Shown here: piece by piece, positions 25,806-34,398 of the stretch
Layout of the letters: each line of letters opens with the position of its first letter
Position numbering within the stretch: position 1 is the stretch's first letter
DNA from: Lachnospiraceae bacterium
Lineage (GTDB): Bacteria > Bacillota > Clostridia > Lachnospirales > Lachnospiraceae
DNA length: 45,449 nt
NCBI GenBank assembly: GCA_011959105.1
Contig: BLLU01000302.1
Coordinates: 1-45,449, forward strand
Reading direction: 5' to 3'
Program-made: the position numbers and the translations under genes
Notes under the pieces: model-generated
Databases searched by the model: none
What the model saw: only the letters and a program-made list of their open reading frames with translations
Told to the model about the DNA's origin: nothing

Positions 25806-26660
25806 TTAGTATCTTGAAAAATATTCAAATTCAAATGAAGCCTTATCTGTTTCAAAAGCAAAGAGAATGCAGCCCTTTTTACGAAATCGGTAAAACGCCC
25901 TGCAGGAGGCGCTTTCGTGAATTGTCCTTACCATATTCCCCTTCGTCGGCGCCTTTAGGGGCTGTTTTGCTGCTTCCAGCAGCCGTACCTCCAATTCCAG
26001 ATTTCCCTGTATGACCCGAACTGTTTTGTTTTGAATCCGAACGACTCTGGCTCCCAGATAAGTGGCAATTCTATACTCTTTTCCACGCCATAAAACAGCG
26101 CCTATAATACCGGTAAAGTGAATGCCTGCCATAGGAATATCCGCCACTGACAGCATTAAAGCCCCGCCCTCAAAGCAACACTGCGTCCATATATACTCTT
26201 TGGGAAATGATCGCCCCCTGTCTCCTTCCCAATATCCCCTTGCATTCTGAAAAGAATATTCCTGCCCATTGATACACACATTCCCCGTGACCAAATGCCG
26301 CATGCTCCACACGCTGTGACGGCATTCCATAAATGGCACCAGCATAAACGGTCCCATAATATCATATTTTAATGGAAATAACCGCCCAAAATCTAAATTC
26401 CCCCTGATGGTCAGCTGAGGGTTGTGTATTGCCAGACAAATACCATTTTCACCAAATCGATTCTCCCCGATAAAAATATTCCCTTTTGTGCGCTTAAATA
26501 AATCTGCTGGGAACGTAACTGTCCATGCATCCTGATCCGTAATAACCTGAATAGAACAGGTGCGTTTGTTTCTTGCGTTATGAACGGCAGGTATTACCGC
26601 TAAAGTCTGGGTATCAGACTGGCACTTAAAATACCAGCCATAAAAGAAATTATTATACAT
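25806..26660 (-). CDS. tocopherol cyclase-like protein
   Basis: 284 residues. The tocopherol-cyclase family signature is visible: FFYGWYFKCQS at the start, ARGYWEGDRGRSFPKEYIWTQ in the middle and FEGGALMLSVADIP after it. Plant and cyanobacterial members close the chromanol ring of vitamin E, but Firmicute members have no such pathway, so the role here is unknown; lipid binding or cyclisation of another prenyl compound is possible. No signal peptide. The ribosome binding site is GGAG about nine bases before the ATG. It stands alone, about 2.1 kb from the isoprenoid synthase-like gene; a link is only suggestive. Confidence 0.75.
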   Translation of the reverse strand: MYNNFFYGWYFKCQSDTQTLAVIPAVHNARNKRTCSIQVITDQDAWTVTFPADLFKRTKGNIFIGENRFGENGICLAIHNPQLTIRGNLDFGRLFPLKYDIMGPFMLVPFMECRHSVWSMRHLVTGNVCINGQEYSFQNARGYWEGDRGRSFPKEYIWTQCCFEGGALMLSVADIPMAGIHFTGIIGAVLWRGKEYRIATYLGARVVRIQNKTVRVIQGNLELEVRLLEAAKQPLKAPTKGNMVRTIHESASCRAFYRFRKKGCILFAFETDKASFEFEYFSRY

Positions 26661-26704
26661 ATGCTTATCTCCACCAAACGCTGTCGTGCTCCGGAATCCG
26701 GCTC

Positions 26705-26741
26705 ATAGTAAAAATAATGCTTATTATTCCAAAAATAAGCA
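26705..26741 (-). promoter_or_regulatory. promoter with inverted repeat before the tocopherol cyclase-like gene
   Basis: TGCTTATT (26718-26725) and AATAAGCA (26734-26741) form an inverted repeat that overlaps TTGGAA (26727-26732 on the minus strand), a 16-base spacer and TACTAT (26705-26710). A likely operator in an AT-rich promoter; both boxes are weak. Confidence 0.4.
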
Positions 26742-26901
26742 CTATTTATCCTTCATTTCACAATCTCCAATCCCTCATATGCTGTACCTTATATACTGTA
26801 AAATCACTTTTGAGAATTCCGTACTTCTAAGGCGCGACACAGGTATTTCCTTTCCATCCGCCATATATGCAGTGTTGTTTCGGTGATATGCTATTCTGCA
26901 T

Positions 26902-28209
26902 CTACTTCTGCCACTTCTTTGTAAAATATCGGCAGGATAAACTGACTGTACTTATAACAAAACTTAAAGGCCTGCAAAACATGATCCCGCAAAACCCGAT
27001 ATACTGCACTGAAACAAAAGCAAAGGCTGTTCGGAAGCTCAGTTCAAGCAGCGTATTAAAAAGCGGATAGCCAATCTCCCCGGCCCCGCGTAGGAAGTTC
27101 GTCAATAAATAAAGGCTGACACATAAAGGGAATGTCAGGGAAATGATGTGCAGGTATTGCACCCCGATGCGGATAATCTCCTTTTCACTCCCCACCAACA
27201 GGTACATGAGCCATGGTGAGACAGTCCATAAAATAATCACCGCCGCGGCTGTAATGGCTGCTGAAATTTTGAAGCTGTCCCTTAATCCCCTGCGGACCCT
27301 CTCATAATTTTCGGCCCCTGTATTTTGGGCTATGAAAACACTTAGTGCTGTACCCAGATTAACAGCCGGGATCGTCAATACCGATTCAATCTTGTAGGCT
27401 GATGTGTAAGCAGAAATCTCATTGACACCAAACCGGTTGACCGCCCCCTGGATAAAAAACATACTGACAGCGGAGGCGCCATTCTGGACTACTCCCGTTA
27501 TGCCAAGCCGGAAGATTGGCCGCACATATTTAAAATTCGGCCGAAACAGCAGCGCCCCTTTGTCCTTCCGATCTAAATAGAAAACAACCAGCCCTGCGGC
27601 CACAATCTGTGATAGCACCGTTGCAAATGCCGCCCCTCTTATCCCCAGTCTTAAGGCTGCAACAAACACATAGTCAAGCACGATATTCATAAAGCAGGAA
27701 ACGGACATATACTTTACCGGCATCTTAGAATCCCCTCCGGCTTTTATCACCGCAGAATAAAAATTGTATGCCGACAGGAATGGAATTCCCAATGCTGTAA
27801 TCCTCAAATATTCTGTAGCATAGCCGATAGATTCTGCCGGCACATCCATTGCCGTAAATATTCCTCTGGCTGCCAAAAAGAAAATACAGGCCAGCCCGCC
27901 GCCAATCAGGAATACCAACATCTGGATGGAACCCATACAATTCTGTGCCTTTTCTATCTCTCCTGCGCCATAAACCTGTGCCAGCAAGATCAAAATGCCA
28001 GAGGAAATCCCTAAAATAATGCTGTTTATGATCAGCGCGGGTACATAAGAGTTCCCCACAGCGGCTAAAGCATTTTTGCCTAATATATGCCCTACAACCG
28101 CCGTATCAAAAACATTGTAAAGATTCTGCATGATATTTCCCGCAAACAGCGGGAGGAAAAATCTCAGTATGGCCTTAACGGGCTTTCCTGTTGTCATATC
28201 TATTTCCAT
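26902..28209 (-). CDS. MATE-family efflux transporter
   Basis: 435 residues with about twelve hydrophobic helices in two similar halves. N-terminal MATE motif (LPLFAGNIMQNLYNVFDTAVVG, split by the helix 1 turn) and matching loop motifs in the second half. Such proteins export cationic drugs or metabolites using sodium or proton gradients; the substrate is not readable here. It is divergent from a MocR-type regulator at 28370, with paired operators between them, so it is the likely regulated gene. No partner gene downstream. Confidence 0.9.
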   Translation of the reverse strand: MEIDMTTGKPVKAILRFFLPLFAGNIMQNLYNVFDTAVVGHILGKNALAAVGNSYVPALIINSIILGISSGILILLAQVYGAGEIEKAQNCMGSIQMLVFLIGGGLACIFFLAARGIFTAMDVPAESIGYATEYLRITALGIPFLSAYNFYSAVIKAGGDSKMPVKYMSVSCFMNIVLDYVFVAALRLGIRGAAFATVLSQIVAAGLVVFYLDRKDKGALLFRPNFKYVRPIFRLGITGVVQNGASAVSMFFIQGAVNRFGVNEISAYTSAYKIESVLTIPAVNLGTALSVFIAQNTGAENYERVRRGLRDSFKISAAITAAAVIILWTVSPWLMYLLVGSEKEIIRIGVQYLHIISLTFPLCVSLYLLTNFLRGAGEIGYPLFNTLLELSFRTAFAFVSVQYIGFCGIMFCRPLSFVISTVSLSCRYFTKKWQK

Positions 28210-28307
28210 AGTTCTTATATCCTCTTCACTGTCACAGGGCGCAGTGCCAAACCAAGGGAAACTGCCACCAGACAGGTAACAATGGCTTTCTGCAACCCAT
28301 TATAAAC

Positions 28308-28350
28308 TTGAAATTGTATGCATACAATGTTAGAATTGTGTTGCATACAA
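28308..28350 (+). promoter_or_regulatory. MocR promoter with two TTGTATGCATACAA-type operators
   Basis: TTGAAA (28308-28313), 17-base spacer, TAGAAT (28331-28336). A perfect palindrome, TTGTATGCATACAA (28314-28327), sits inside the spacer, and a second site, TTGTGTTGCATACAA (28336-28350), covers the end of the -10 box. Binding should control both the regulator and the divergent MATE gene. Confidence 0.75.
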
Positions 28351-28369
28351 TTTTGAGGAGGGTAACCAT

Positions 28370-29779
28370 ATGCCTGTCAATTCCTTTGAAGATTATCCCA
28401 TGTCATGGAAGCCGCAGAAATCCAAGCTGGAAAAGCCTTACTATCTTTCCATAGCAGCCAGTCTTGAAGCGGATATCCTGTCCGGCAAACTGCCGGAAAA
28501 TACGAAGTTGCCGCCCCAGCGGGAACTCGCCGACTTCCTCGACCTGAATTTAAGCACGGTCACAAGGGCGTATAAACTGTGCGAACTGAAAGGGCTCCTA
28601 TATGCTGTCACCGGCAGGGGAACCTTTGTCTCCCCCGGCACTTCCACGCAGAATACCTTTCTTGAAAAAGATGAAGGGGTCATAGAAATGGGAATGATCA
28701 AGCCGTTTTATGAAAGCAACCAAGCCGTCCGAAACGCCGCACGGCTTGTCCTTGACCGGGAGGAGTCCATCCGGCTTTTTGAATACAGCAATCCTCTTGG
28801 AACAAAACGGCAGATAAACGCCGCCCGGAAATGGCTGCGCCGCATTGGAGTGGATGCGGGAGAAGAAAATGTCCTGCTCTCTGCCGGGGCGCAAAACGCC
28901 TTATCCGTCATCCTTATTTCTCTTTTCAGGGCCGGGGATAAAATAGTCGTAGACAATTTTACCTATACAAATTTTAAAGGACTTGCTAATTTCCTTCATA
29001 TACAGTTGATTGCCGTCCCCGCAGACGGATATGGGATGTCCCCCGATGGGCTCCTGAACATTTGTAAGAATACGGAAATAAGAGGCATTTACCTCATGCC
29101 GACCTGCAGCAATCCCACAAGTATTTTTATGCCGCAATCCCGCAGGGAGGAGCTGACAGAGATTATCCGGCGTTTCCGCCTGCTTGTGATAGAGGATGAC
29201 ATATATTCCTTCCTGTCCGCTTATGGACAAAATGCTCCCGATGCAAAACCTCTTTTTTCGCTGGTGCCGGAGCAGACAGTCCACATCTGCAGCATTTCAA
29301 AATCACTTTGTGCAGGTCTGCGGGTAGCCTTTATTGCCTTTCCAGACCGATACCGTGAACTGCTTGTCTCCGGTATGCTTGGCATCAATCTGAAAACGGT
29401 TTCCCTTAACAGTGAGATCATTACAGAACTGATTGAGAGCGGAGAAGCGCAAAACATTGTAAAGCAGAAAATCCTTTCTGCCCGGAAAAGAAACCAGATA
29501 TTCAGGTCTGTCTTCCCCTCATCCCATACAGATAAGATTGAGCATTTCTTCCACTGGCTGCCGCTCCCGGCGCATCTGACAAGCGAGGAATTGGAACTGC
29601 TGGCATTGCGGAAAGGGATTCATGTGCTTGGCTCCCACCGTTTTGCAATGCAGAACGAAAACAAATCATCTTACGTCAGGTTGTCTATTGCCTCACCCAA
29701 TACGGAAGATGATTTGAAAAAAGGACTGCTGATATTAAAAAATATATTTCGGGAAAAACAGATGCATTTTTTCGTATGA
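28370..29779 (+). CDS. MocR-type regulator (GntR DNA-binding plus aminotransferase-like domain)
   Basis: 469 residues. GntR winged helix at about 22-90 (PPQRELADFLDLNLSTVTRA), followed by a PLP-dependent aminotransferase fold. The PLP lysine lies in the motif HICSISKSLCAGLRVAF, and the upstream PLP-site Asp is in LLVIEDDIYSFL. MocR proteins use PLP as a sensor rather than a catalyst, commonly for PLP or amino-acid derivatives. GAGGAGG lies just before the ATG. The divergent MATE exporter is the probable target, which suggests export of a PLP-reactive amine. It ends 27 bases before the convergent FtsX gene. Confidence 0.9.
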   Translation: MPVNSFEDYPMSWKPQKSKLEKPYYLSIAASLEADILSGKLPENTKLPPQRELADFLDLNLSTVTRAYKLCELKGLLYAVTGRGTFVSPGTSTQNTFLEKDEGVIEMGMIKPFYESNQAVRNAARLVLDREESIRLFEYSNPLGTKRQINAARKWLRRIGVDAGEENVLLSAGAQNALSVILISLFRAGDKIVVDNFTYTNFKGLANFLHIQLIAVPADGYGMSPDGLLNICKNTEIRGIYLMPTCSNPTSIFMPQSRREELTEIIRRFRLLVIEDDIYSFLSAYGQNAPDAKPLFSLVPEQTVHICSISKSLCAGLRVAFIAFPDRYRELLVSGMLGINLKTVSLNSEIITELIESGEAQNIVKQKILSARKRNQIFRSVFPSSHTDKIEHFFHWLPLPAHLTSEELELLALRKGIHVLGSHRFAMQNENKSSYVRLSIASPNTEDDLKKGLLILKNIFREKQMHFFV

Positions 29780-29806
29780 ATCTGCACTTCCAGGATATTG
29801 CTCATT

Positions 29807-32041
29807 TTACATCATAGTATCATCACGCAAAGTATCCACCAGGCCGGCTTTAAGTATCTTTTTTCCACCCAGATAATATGCCAATGCTACAAACCCAAAG
29901 ACGGCTAAGACAAAGACCAGAATCGGCACTATCGGAGCCGCTTCGATAAATTCCATAGGATCCAGGTAGCTCGCCTTTATCATGAATGCCACAGCCCCTA
30001 TTGTGAGCACCAATGTGACAAGCACCGGACGCCCTGCAATCACCAAAGCCTCAATGCAGAACATTTTGCGTATCCCTTCCGGTGTAAGCCCAACAGACAT
30101 ATACCGGGCGAATTCCCGCTTTCTTTGGCGCAGGAAACCCAAAGTATGGGAAAAAACATGAGCAATCCCGATCATTGCAAGCAGGACACAGAACGCACCT
30201 AATATCAGTTCATACCCCTCTATCATTTTATCATTGTCTTCTCTCTCCCGGATACGGTTCTCGCTATCCAATTCATATTCCGAACGGATTATCTGCCCTA
30301 TTTTATCTTCCAATGCATTCAATGTTTCCCGTTCTGCCCTGTCGTTTGCCAATACCCGGACATAAGTATCCTGCCCGGCCCCACCTCCTATCTGTCCATT
30401 GATTTCCTTCCACAGAGACAGAGGGAGAAACTGTACCAGAGGATAGCCAGACTTTCCGTATTCTTCCCGTAGAAGCGGAGATTCCTGTGTACAGGCCAGC
30501 ACCGGAATCTCTACCATGTTTACAGATGCCATGTCCCCTTTTTCAGCAGTGCCATACAAAACAACTGTATCCATATCTTCTTTCACATAAGGAATGTATT
30601 CCGGATAACGGAAGTTACTGTTAACGCTGTCCCATAACCGATTTAAGATGATTGCCCCGTCAAAACGGGAGGCTATCCCGATCTGTCCGCAGAACTCACC
30701 AAAACTCTCATCGTCCAAAATAAAGATGGGGGCTTCTATCCGAAACAAAGCCTCATCAAAAAATACCAAATCTCCTGAAAGCCCTTCCAAACCTCCCAAT
30801 GCCAACAATTCCAGGCTTTGTGCCTGCTGCGGCAATATGCATACTGCATCTGCCTTTTGATATACAACACTGCTTTCCACTTCCGGCAGTCCCCGAAGTT
30901 CCTCCGCCAGCGTAAAATCCTCTATTCGGGTATCTTTCACAGTCAGCATAACATCCCATGCATCCTGATATTTTTCAAAATAGGTATGATTTGTGCTGAT
31001 ACCGGAAAGTGTCCAAAAACACTGCATTGTCATAAAGCCCAGAAATGCCAGCGTCAATGACAGAGATGTGGTACGCAGAGCCTTTTTCTGGGCCTTTAAC
31101 GCATTTCCGGCCAATTCCCCCTCCATTCCAAACAGCGCAGACAAAACAGGGGAATGTTTTTTCTTTTTCAGCTGCAATTCATCCGTACCCCGGATTGATT
31201 CAAGTGGAGTCAGCCTGCTCAGCTTTCGCGCCGGAAGCCATGCAGAAACAAGCACTGTGAGAATAGATAAAATAAGCACAAGAATCAGAATAACCGGATG
31301 ACAGCTAAAGGACATCTGCCGTCCTCCCGCAAGATTTGCTGCAAAGGCACTCATCCCACAAACCGTGCAAAAACTGAAAACAATTCCTGACAAAATCCCC
31401 GCCATAATCGGTGCAACAGACAGAAAGAGGGCCTCCTGTACCAGACATGCCCGGATCTGTCCCGGCGTAGCCCCGATGCTTGAAAAAATGCCAAACTGAT
31501 GGACCCTGCTGTTCATGGATACAGCAAATGAATTATGGATTACCAGTATCAAAGAAAAGCACACAATTACCACTACCGCCAAATACGCCGGCATCATCAG
31601 CCTCGGCATATTGTCACCGGGAATACGGACAAAATACAGGGATAAAAGCTGATAATTATAGGAAACCGCATCTTCTGTCAGATCCAGAATATTTGCCAGG
31701 GCAGACATATCCTGATACACTGTCCTTTTATTATAAAAATACACATCTACTACCGTTCTTTTTTCCCCGGACAGTTCCTCATTGACTACCGCCTTTTCTA
31801 CATTGGCAAAATGATTGATAACTGTCAGATTTTCCCCGCTGATTTCTCCTGTAATACGGCCATGCCAACTACCATCCTCCAATTTTGTCCCCTCAATGTT
31901 GTCCAGCCAGAAATTATAAAACAGACAGCAAAGAAAGGAGAGAAACAAAGCGGCAATGAAAGATGCTGCCATAATGGAAATACCGGAAGCCCGGTTATTT
32001 TTTATATAATCAGTTGAATAGTTTTTCCACATACTGCTCAC
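29807..32041 (-). CDS. FtsX/MacB-type ABC transporter permease
   Basis: 744 residues, ten or so membrane helices arranged as in the BceB/YtrF-like large permeases. An N-terminal helix (about 20-45) is followed by a first extracytoplasmic stretch. FtsX domain 1 is at about 150-280, then a long helix pair and a 200-residue extracytoplasmic loop, then FtsX domain 2 at about 620-735. The start codon is a GTG at 32041 that overlaps the previous stop (GTGA), the usual coupling with an ATPase gene; an ATG at 32032 is also possible. The ATPase gene upstream is broken, so this permease may now lack its motor unless another ATPase serves it. Such pairs often give peptide-antibiotic resistance. Confidence 0.9.
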   Translation of the reverse strand: MSSMWKNYSTDYIKNNRASGISIMAASFIAALFLSFLCCLFYNFWLDNIEGTKLEDGSWHGRITGEISGENLTVINHFANVEKAVVNEELSGEKRTVVDVYFYNKRTVYQDMSALANILDLTEDAVSYNYQLLSLYFVRIPGDNMPRLMMPAYLAVVVIVCFSLILVIHNSFAVSMNSRVHQFGIFSSIGATPGQIRACLVQEALFLSVAPIMAGILSGIVFSFCTVCGMSAFAANLAGGRQMSFSCHPVILILVLILSILTVLVSAWLPARKLSRLTPLESIRGTDELQLKKKKHSPVLSALFGMEGELAGNALKAQKKALRTTSLSLTLAFLGFMTMQCFWTLSGISTNHTYFEKYQDAWDVMLTVKDTRIEDFTLAEELRGLPEVESSVVYQKADAVCILPQQAQSLELLALGGLEGLSGDLVFFDEALFRIEAPIFILDDESFGEFCGQIGIASRFDGAIILNRLWDSVNSNFRYPEYIPYVKEDMDTVVLYGTAEKGDMASVNMVEIPVLACTQESPLLREEYGKSGYPLVQFLPLSLWKEINGQIGGGAGQDTYVRVLANDRAERETLNALEDKIGQIIRSEYELDSENRIREREDNDKMIEGYELILGAFCVLLAMIGIAHVFSHTLGFLRQRKREFARYMSVGLTPEGIRKMFCIEALVIAGRPVLVTLVLTIGAVAFMIKASYLDPMEFIEAAPIVPILVFVLAVFGFVALAYYLGGKKILKAGLVDTLRDDTMM

Positions 32042-32229
32042 CCCCGCTTCTCATCGCTGATGATCTGCCCATCCTCTATGGTTACAATGCGGTCTGCCTC
32101 CAGCGCAATATTTTCATCATGAGTGATCAGCAGAATGGTCTGCTCCAGATTGCGGTTTGATAATTTCAGCATATCCATGATCTCTCTTGAATTTTTCTGA
32201 TCCAGATTTCCGGTGGGCTCGTCCGTAAA
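32038..32229 (-). pseudogene. truncated ABC-transporter ATPase
   Basis: Only the C-terminal part of a MacB-type ATPase remains: Walker B and D-loop DEPTGNLD, then the H-loop ITHDE, ending with EDGQIISDEKRG. Walker A, the Q-loop and the signature motif are gone. Protein similarity stops at the two codons just before the Walker B Asp; the sequence beyond does not fit an ATPase and leads into the recombinase module. The stop codon still overlaps the permease start. The missing 5' part is not found elsewhere in the window, so simple insertion does not explain it; a deletion or rearrangement seems needed. Confidence 0.8.
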
Positions 32230-32274
32230 ATGTACCCTGCCCCCGCAATCCCTTGTAAACACTGGCTCTAACGG

Positions 32275-32491
32275 CATACAAAAGTGTGTATGGCGTTTTG
32301 TTTTTCCTGTCGTTTGCTGTAAAAAAAGCATGACCGCAGCCATACTTTCGACAATTTTTTTCTTCATTATATATGTGTGTGTTTATCCTGCCCCGAAACT
32401 CTGTGATCCCAGGCGTATTTCCATGCAGGATATGTACTCAAAAGTTCTTTGCCAATACCAACGACCAACAGGCATACTTTTGTGTATGTCG
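32275..32491. repeat. left-end recombinase-type sites
   Basis: Two palindromic sites: CATAC-N8-GTATG (32275-32292), continuing as GTATGGCG to 32295, and CATAC-N6-GTATG (32473-32488), continuing as GTATGTCG to 32491. The 11-mer TGTGTATGGCG (32285-32295) recurs inverted at 37281-37291 on the other side of the recombinase genes. This fits binding sites at the ends of the module, but the exact crossover point is not visible. Confidence 0.5.
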
Positions 32492-32525
32492 GCTGTCGGT
32501 TCTTACCTTTAAGGGCTATGTATTT

Positions 32526-32909
32526 TTACAGATTCCGGAGCAGCTCCCTGTTCTTCCGATCCAACGCCTTTTTCAGCTTTTCATTCTCCTGGCGCAGGGC
32601 ATCCATTTCCTGCTGCATTGCCCGGATCTGTTTCTGCAGGGACAGGATCTCGTTGTTCATTGCCATGTCAAGTATGTTCTTCCTCGGATGGCTCACGCCG
32701 CCCTGCTGTTCCAGCACCTTGTCGAGTGTCTGGCGTACCGATGGGTTCTTGTAGAAAAAGCCTCTTGAAAGCCCTGTTTTTTCCATCAGCTTCGGGACTG
32801 TGACCTTTTCCCCCTCATCCATCAGTTCAAAGATGGCTTTCCTCGCCCTCTCAATCTTCTCATCGCTGGCTTTCCTGTTACATTCCAGCATCTTCTCGTA
32901 TTTGTTCAT
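32526..32909 (-). CDS. DUF6262 / TnpC-like protein of the recombinase module
   Basis: 127 residues. An N-terminal helix-turn-helix-like region (VPKLMEKTGLSRGFFYKN) is followed by a Leu/Glu/Lys coiled coil (residues about 85-125, ending RKNRELLRNL). Size and layout match the TnpC protein of Tn554-like elements, which helps orient strand exchange. GGAGG lies six bases before the ATG at 32909; the longer frame to 32981 overlaps the recombinase gene without a site. It overlaps the preceding recombinase gene by 32 bases, so translation is coupled. Confidence 0.75.
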   Translation of the reverse strand: MNKYEKMLECNRKASDEKIERARKAIFELMDEGEKVTVPKLMEKTGLSRGFFYKNPSVRQTLDKVLEQQGGVSHPRKNILDMAMNNEILSLQKQIRAMQQEMDALRQENEKLKKALDRKNRELLRNL

Positions 32910-34398
32910 ATTCTTCCTCCCATCCGTCCAAATTCTGCAGGATGATCTCTGACAGCATATTCCTGACTTCCCGTGTCTCATCGGCCAGCGTCTGGTTGCT
33001 CATCTTCCTGTAATATTTCACGTTCTGGACGCTGCTGTGCCCCAGCAGCTTGGCTATGGTGAAATCGTCCAGATGCATCTCCGTCAGCTTCACCCCGTAA
33101 TAGTGCCGGAACATATGGCTCCCGAAACCGAACAGCCTGCCATTGTCATCCCGCAGGTTTTCTTTATGGATCATTTCCACCACCTTGTTCTGCAGCCTGT
33201 TATACGGCAGGGGATTCTCCGGATTCTTATCGTCCACAAAGATGAATTTGGTCGGTCCATGCCGTTCCTCCGTATAAGCGATTGCCTTGCGGATCAGTTC
33301 TGCAAGATCGTGGCTCACCGGCTTTTCAAAAGTTTTTGTTTTCATCTGCCGTATCCTTATGATCGTTTCCCCGCCGCTGTCGTACAGGCAGTCCGTCTGG
33401 AGCGTCAGCGTGTCGGAGATCCGTGTGCCCAGCATCTGGTGTATGATCATTGCCCTGGCAATCTGTTCATCCAGCTTCACGGTCCCGGCATTCAGCCTCT
33501 GCAGTTCGCTGTCAGAGTATACTTTGAATTCCGGCTGGCGGGCCGGCGGGATGTCCCGGTTTAAGAACAGCAGCTCCAGGTTGGCATAGCCGCACACCTT
33601 GCCGATGCTCTCCAGGATGGCCCTGAGCCTGTTTAAGTCCGCATGGAAACTCTTGGTTTCTATATCCTCCGTTTTCAGGTATGTCAGGTATTCCTCCAGG
33701 ACTTCCCTGCTGATATCCCGGCAGGACTGCACCTCTTTCTGCCTGGCGGCCAGGTATTCTGACAGCCGGCGCATTGCCGTCATCTCTTTCTGTACGCAGG
33801 CGATTGCTTCTTTCTGGAGGTTCAGGTATATGCCCTTTTTCAGTTCCTCCCGTATCCCAGGCTGTGATATTTTGGTGAAATTGACTGTCCTGTAATTCTT
33901 TATGGGGTTCGCCCTGACCGGGATATCCAGCCTTTCGATTTCCCATATATCCTTATCTGTCTCATCCCCCTGCATCCTTTTTTGCCCTGTGAATTCCAGT
34001 AACTGGATAAAATAACAGAGAAGCCTGCTCCTGCCTGTGCTCACGCTCCCGTATACCCCGTGCTTCTCGAAAGTCTGCGGGATGCCCTCTGACATCATCC
34101 ATCCCTTAAACTGCCGCAGCCATGTTTCTGTGTCACGGTCGCCGAAGCTTTCCACACGCTTTGCTCGTTTCTGCAGGAAAATGCATACTTTTTTGAAAAA
34201 CTGTCTCTCCCCATAAACGGTCATCAGGGACACGCTCCCTGCCCTGTGCAGGATGAATGCCGCAAATTCTTCCCGCATCTTATCTGCCGGGACGCCGCCC
34301 AGGTCATAGTGAGGGTCTTTCCCCATCCGTTTCCTCTGGATGTCCGTTGCCGCTTTATAGCTTTCCAGTCCTTTCAGGCTGATCCTGTTTTCCATCAC
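32878..34398 (-). CDS. tyrosine recombinase, third of a trio
   Basis: 506 residues. Catalytic set visible: Arg in MLGTRISDTL, HMFRHYYG, LGHSSVQ and the final Tyr in VKYYRKMSNQ. The N-terminal 200 residues are a SAM-like DNA-binding region. The start is GTG at 34398 or ATG at 34395, with GGAGGG upstream, inside the end of the previous gene (44-base overlap). In recombinase-trio (RIT) elements all three proteins are needed together for insertion. Confidence 0.85.
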   Translation of the reverse strand: MMENRISLKGLESYKAATDIQRKRMGKDPHYDLGGVPADKMREEFAAFILHRAGSVSLMTVYGERQFFKKVCIFLQKRAKRVESFGDRDTETWLRQFKGWMMSEGIPQTFEKHGVYGSVSTGRSRLLCYFIQLLEFTGQKRMQGDETDKDIWEIERLDIPVRANPIKNYRTVNFTKISQPGIREELKKGIYLNLQKEAIACVQKEMTAMRRLSEYLAARQKEVQSCRDISREVLEEYLTYLKTEDIETKSFHADLNRLRAILESIGKVCGYANLELLFLNRDIPPARQPEFKVYSDSELQRLNAGTVKLDEQIARAMIIHQMLGTRISDTLTLQTDCLYDSGGETIIRIRQMKTKTFEKPVSHDLAELIRKAIAYTEERHGPTKFIFVDDKNPENPLPYNRLQNKVVEMIHKENLRDDNGRLFGFGSHMFRHYYGVKLTEMHLDDFTIAKLLGHSSVQNVKYYRKMSNQTLADETREVRNMLSEIILQNLDGWEEEYEQIREDAGM

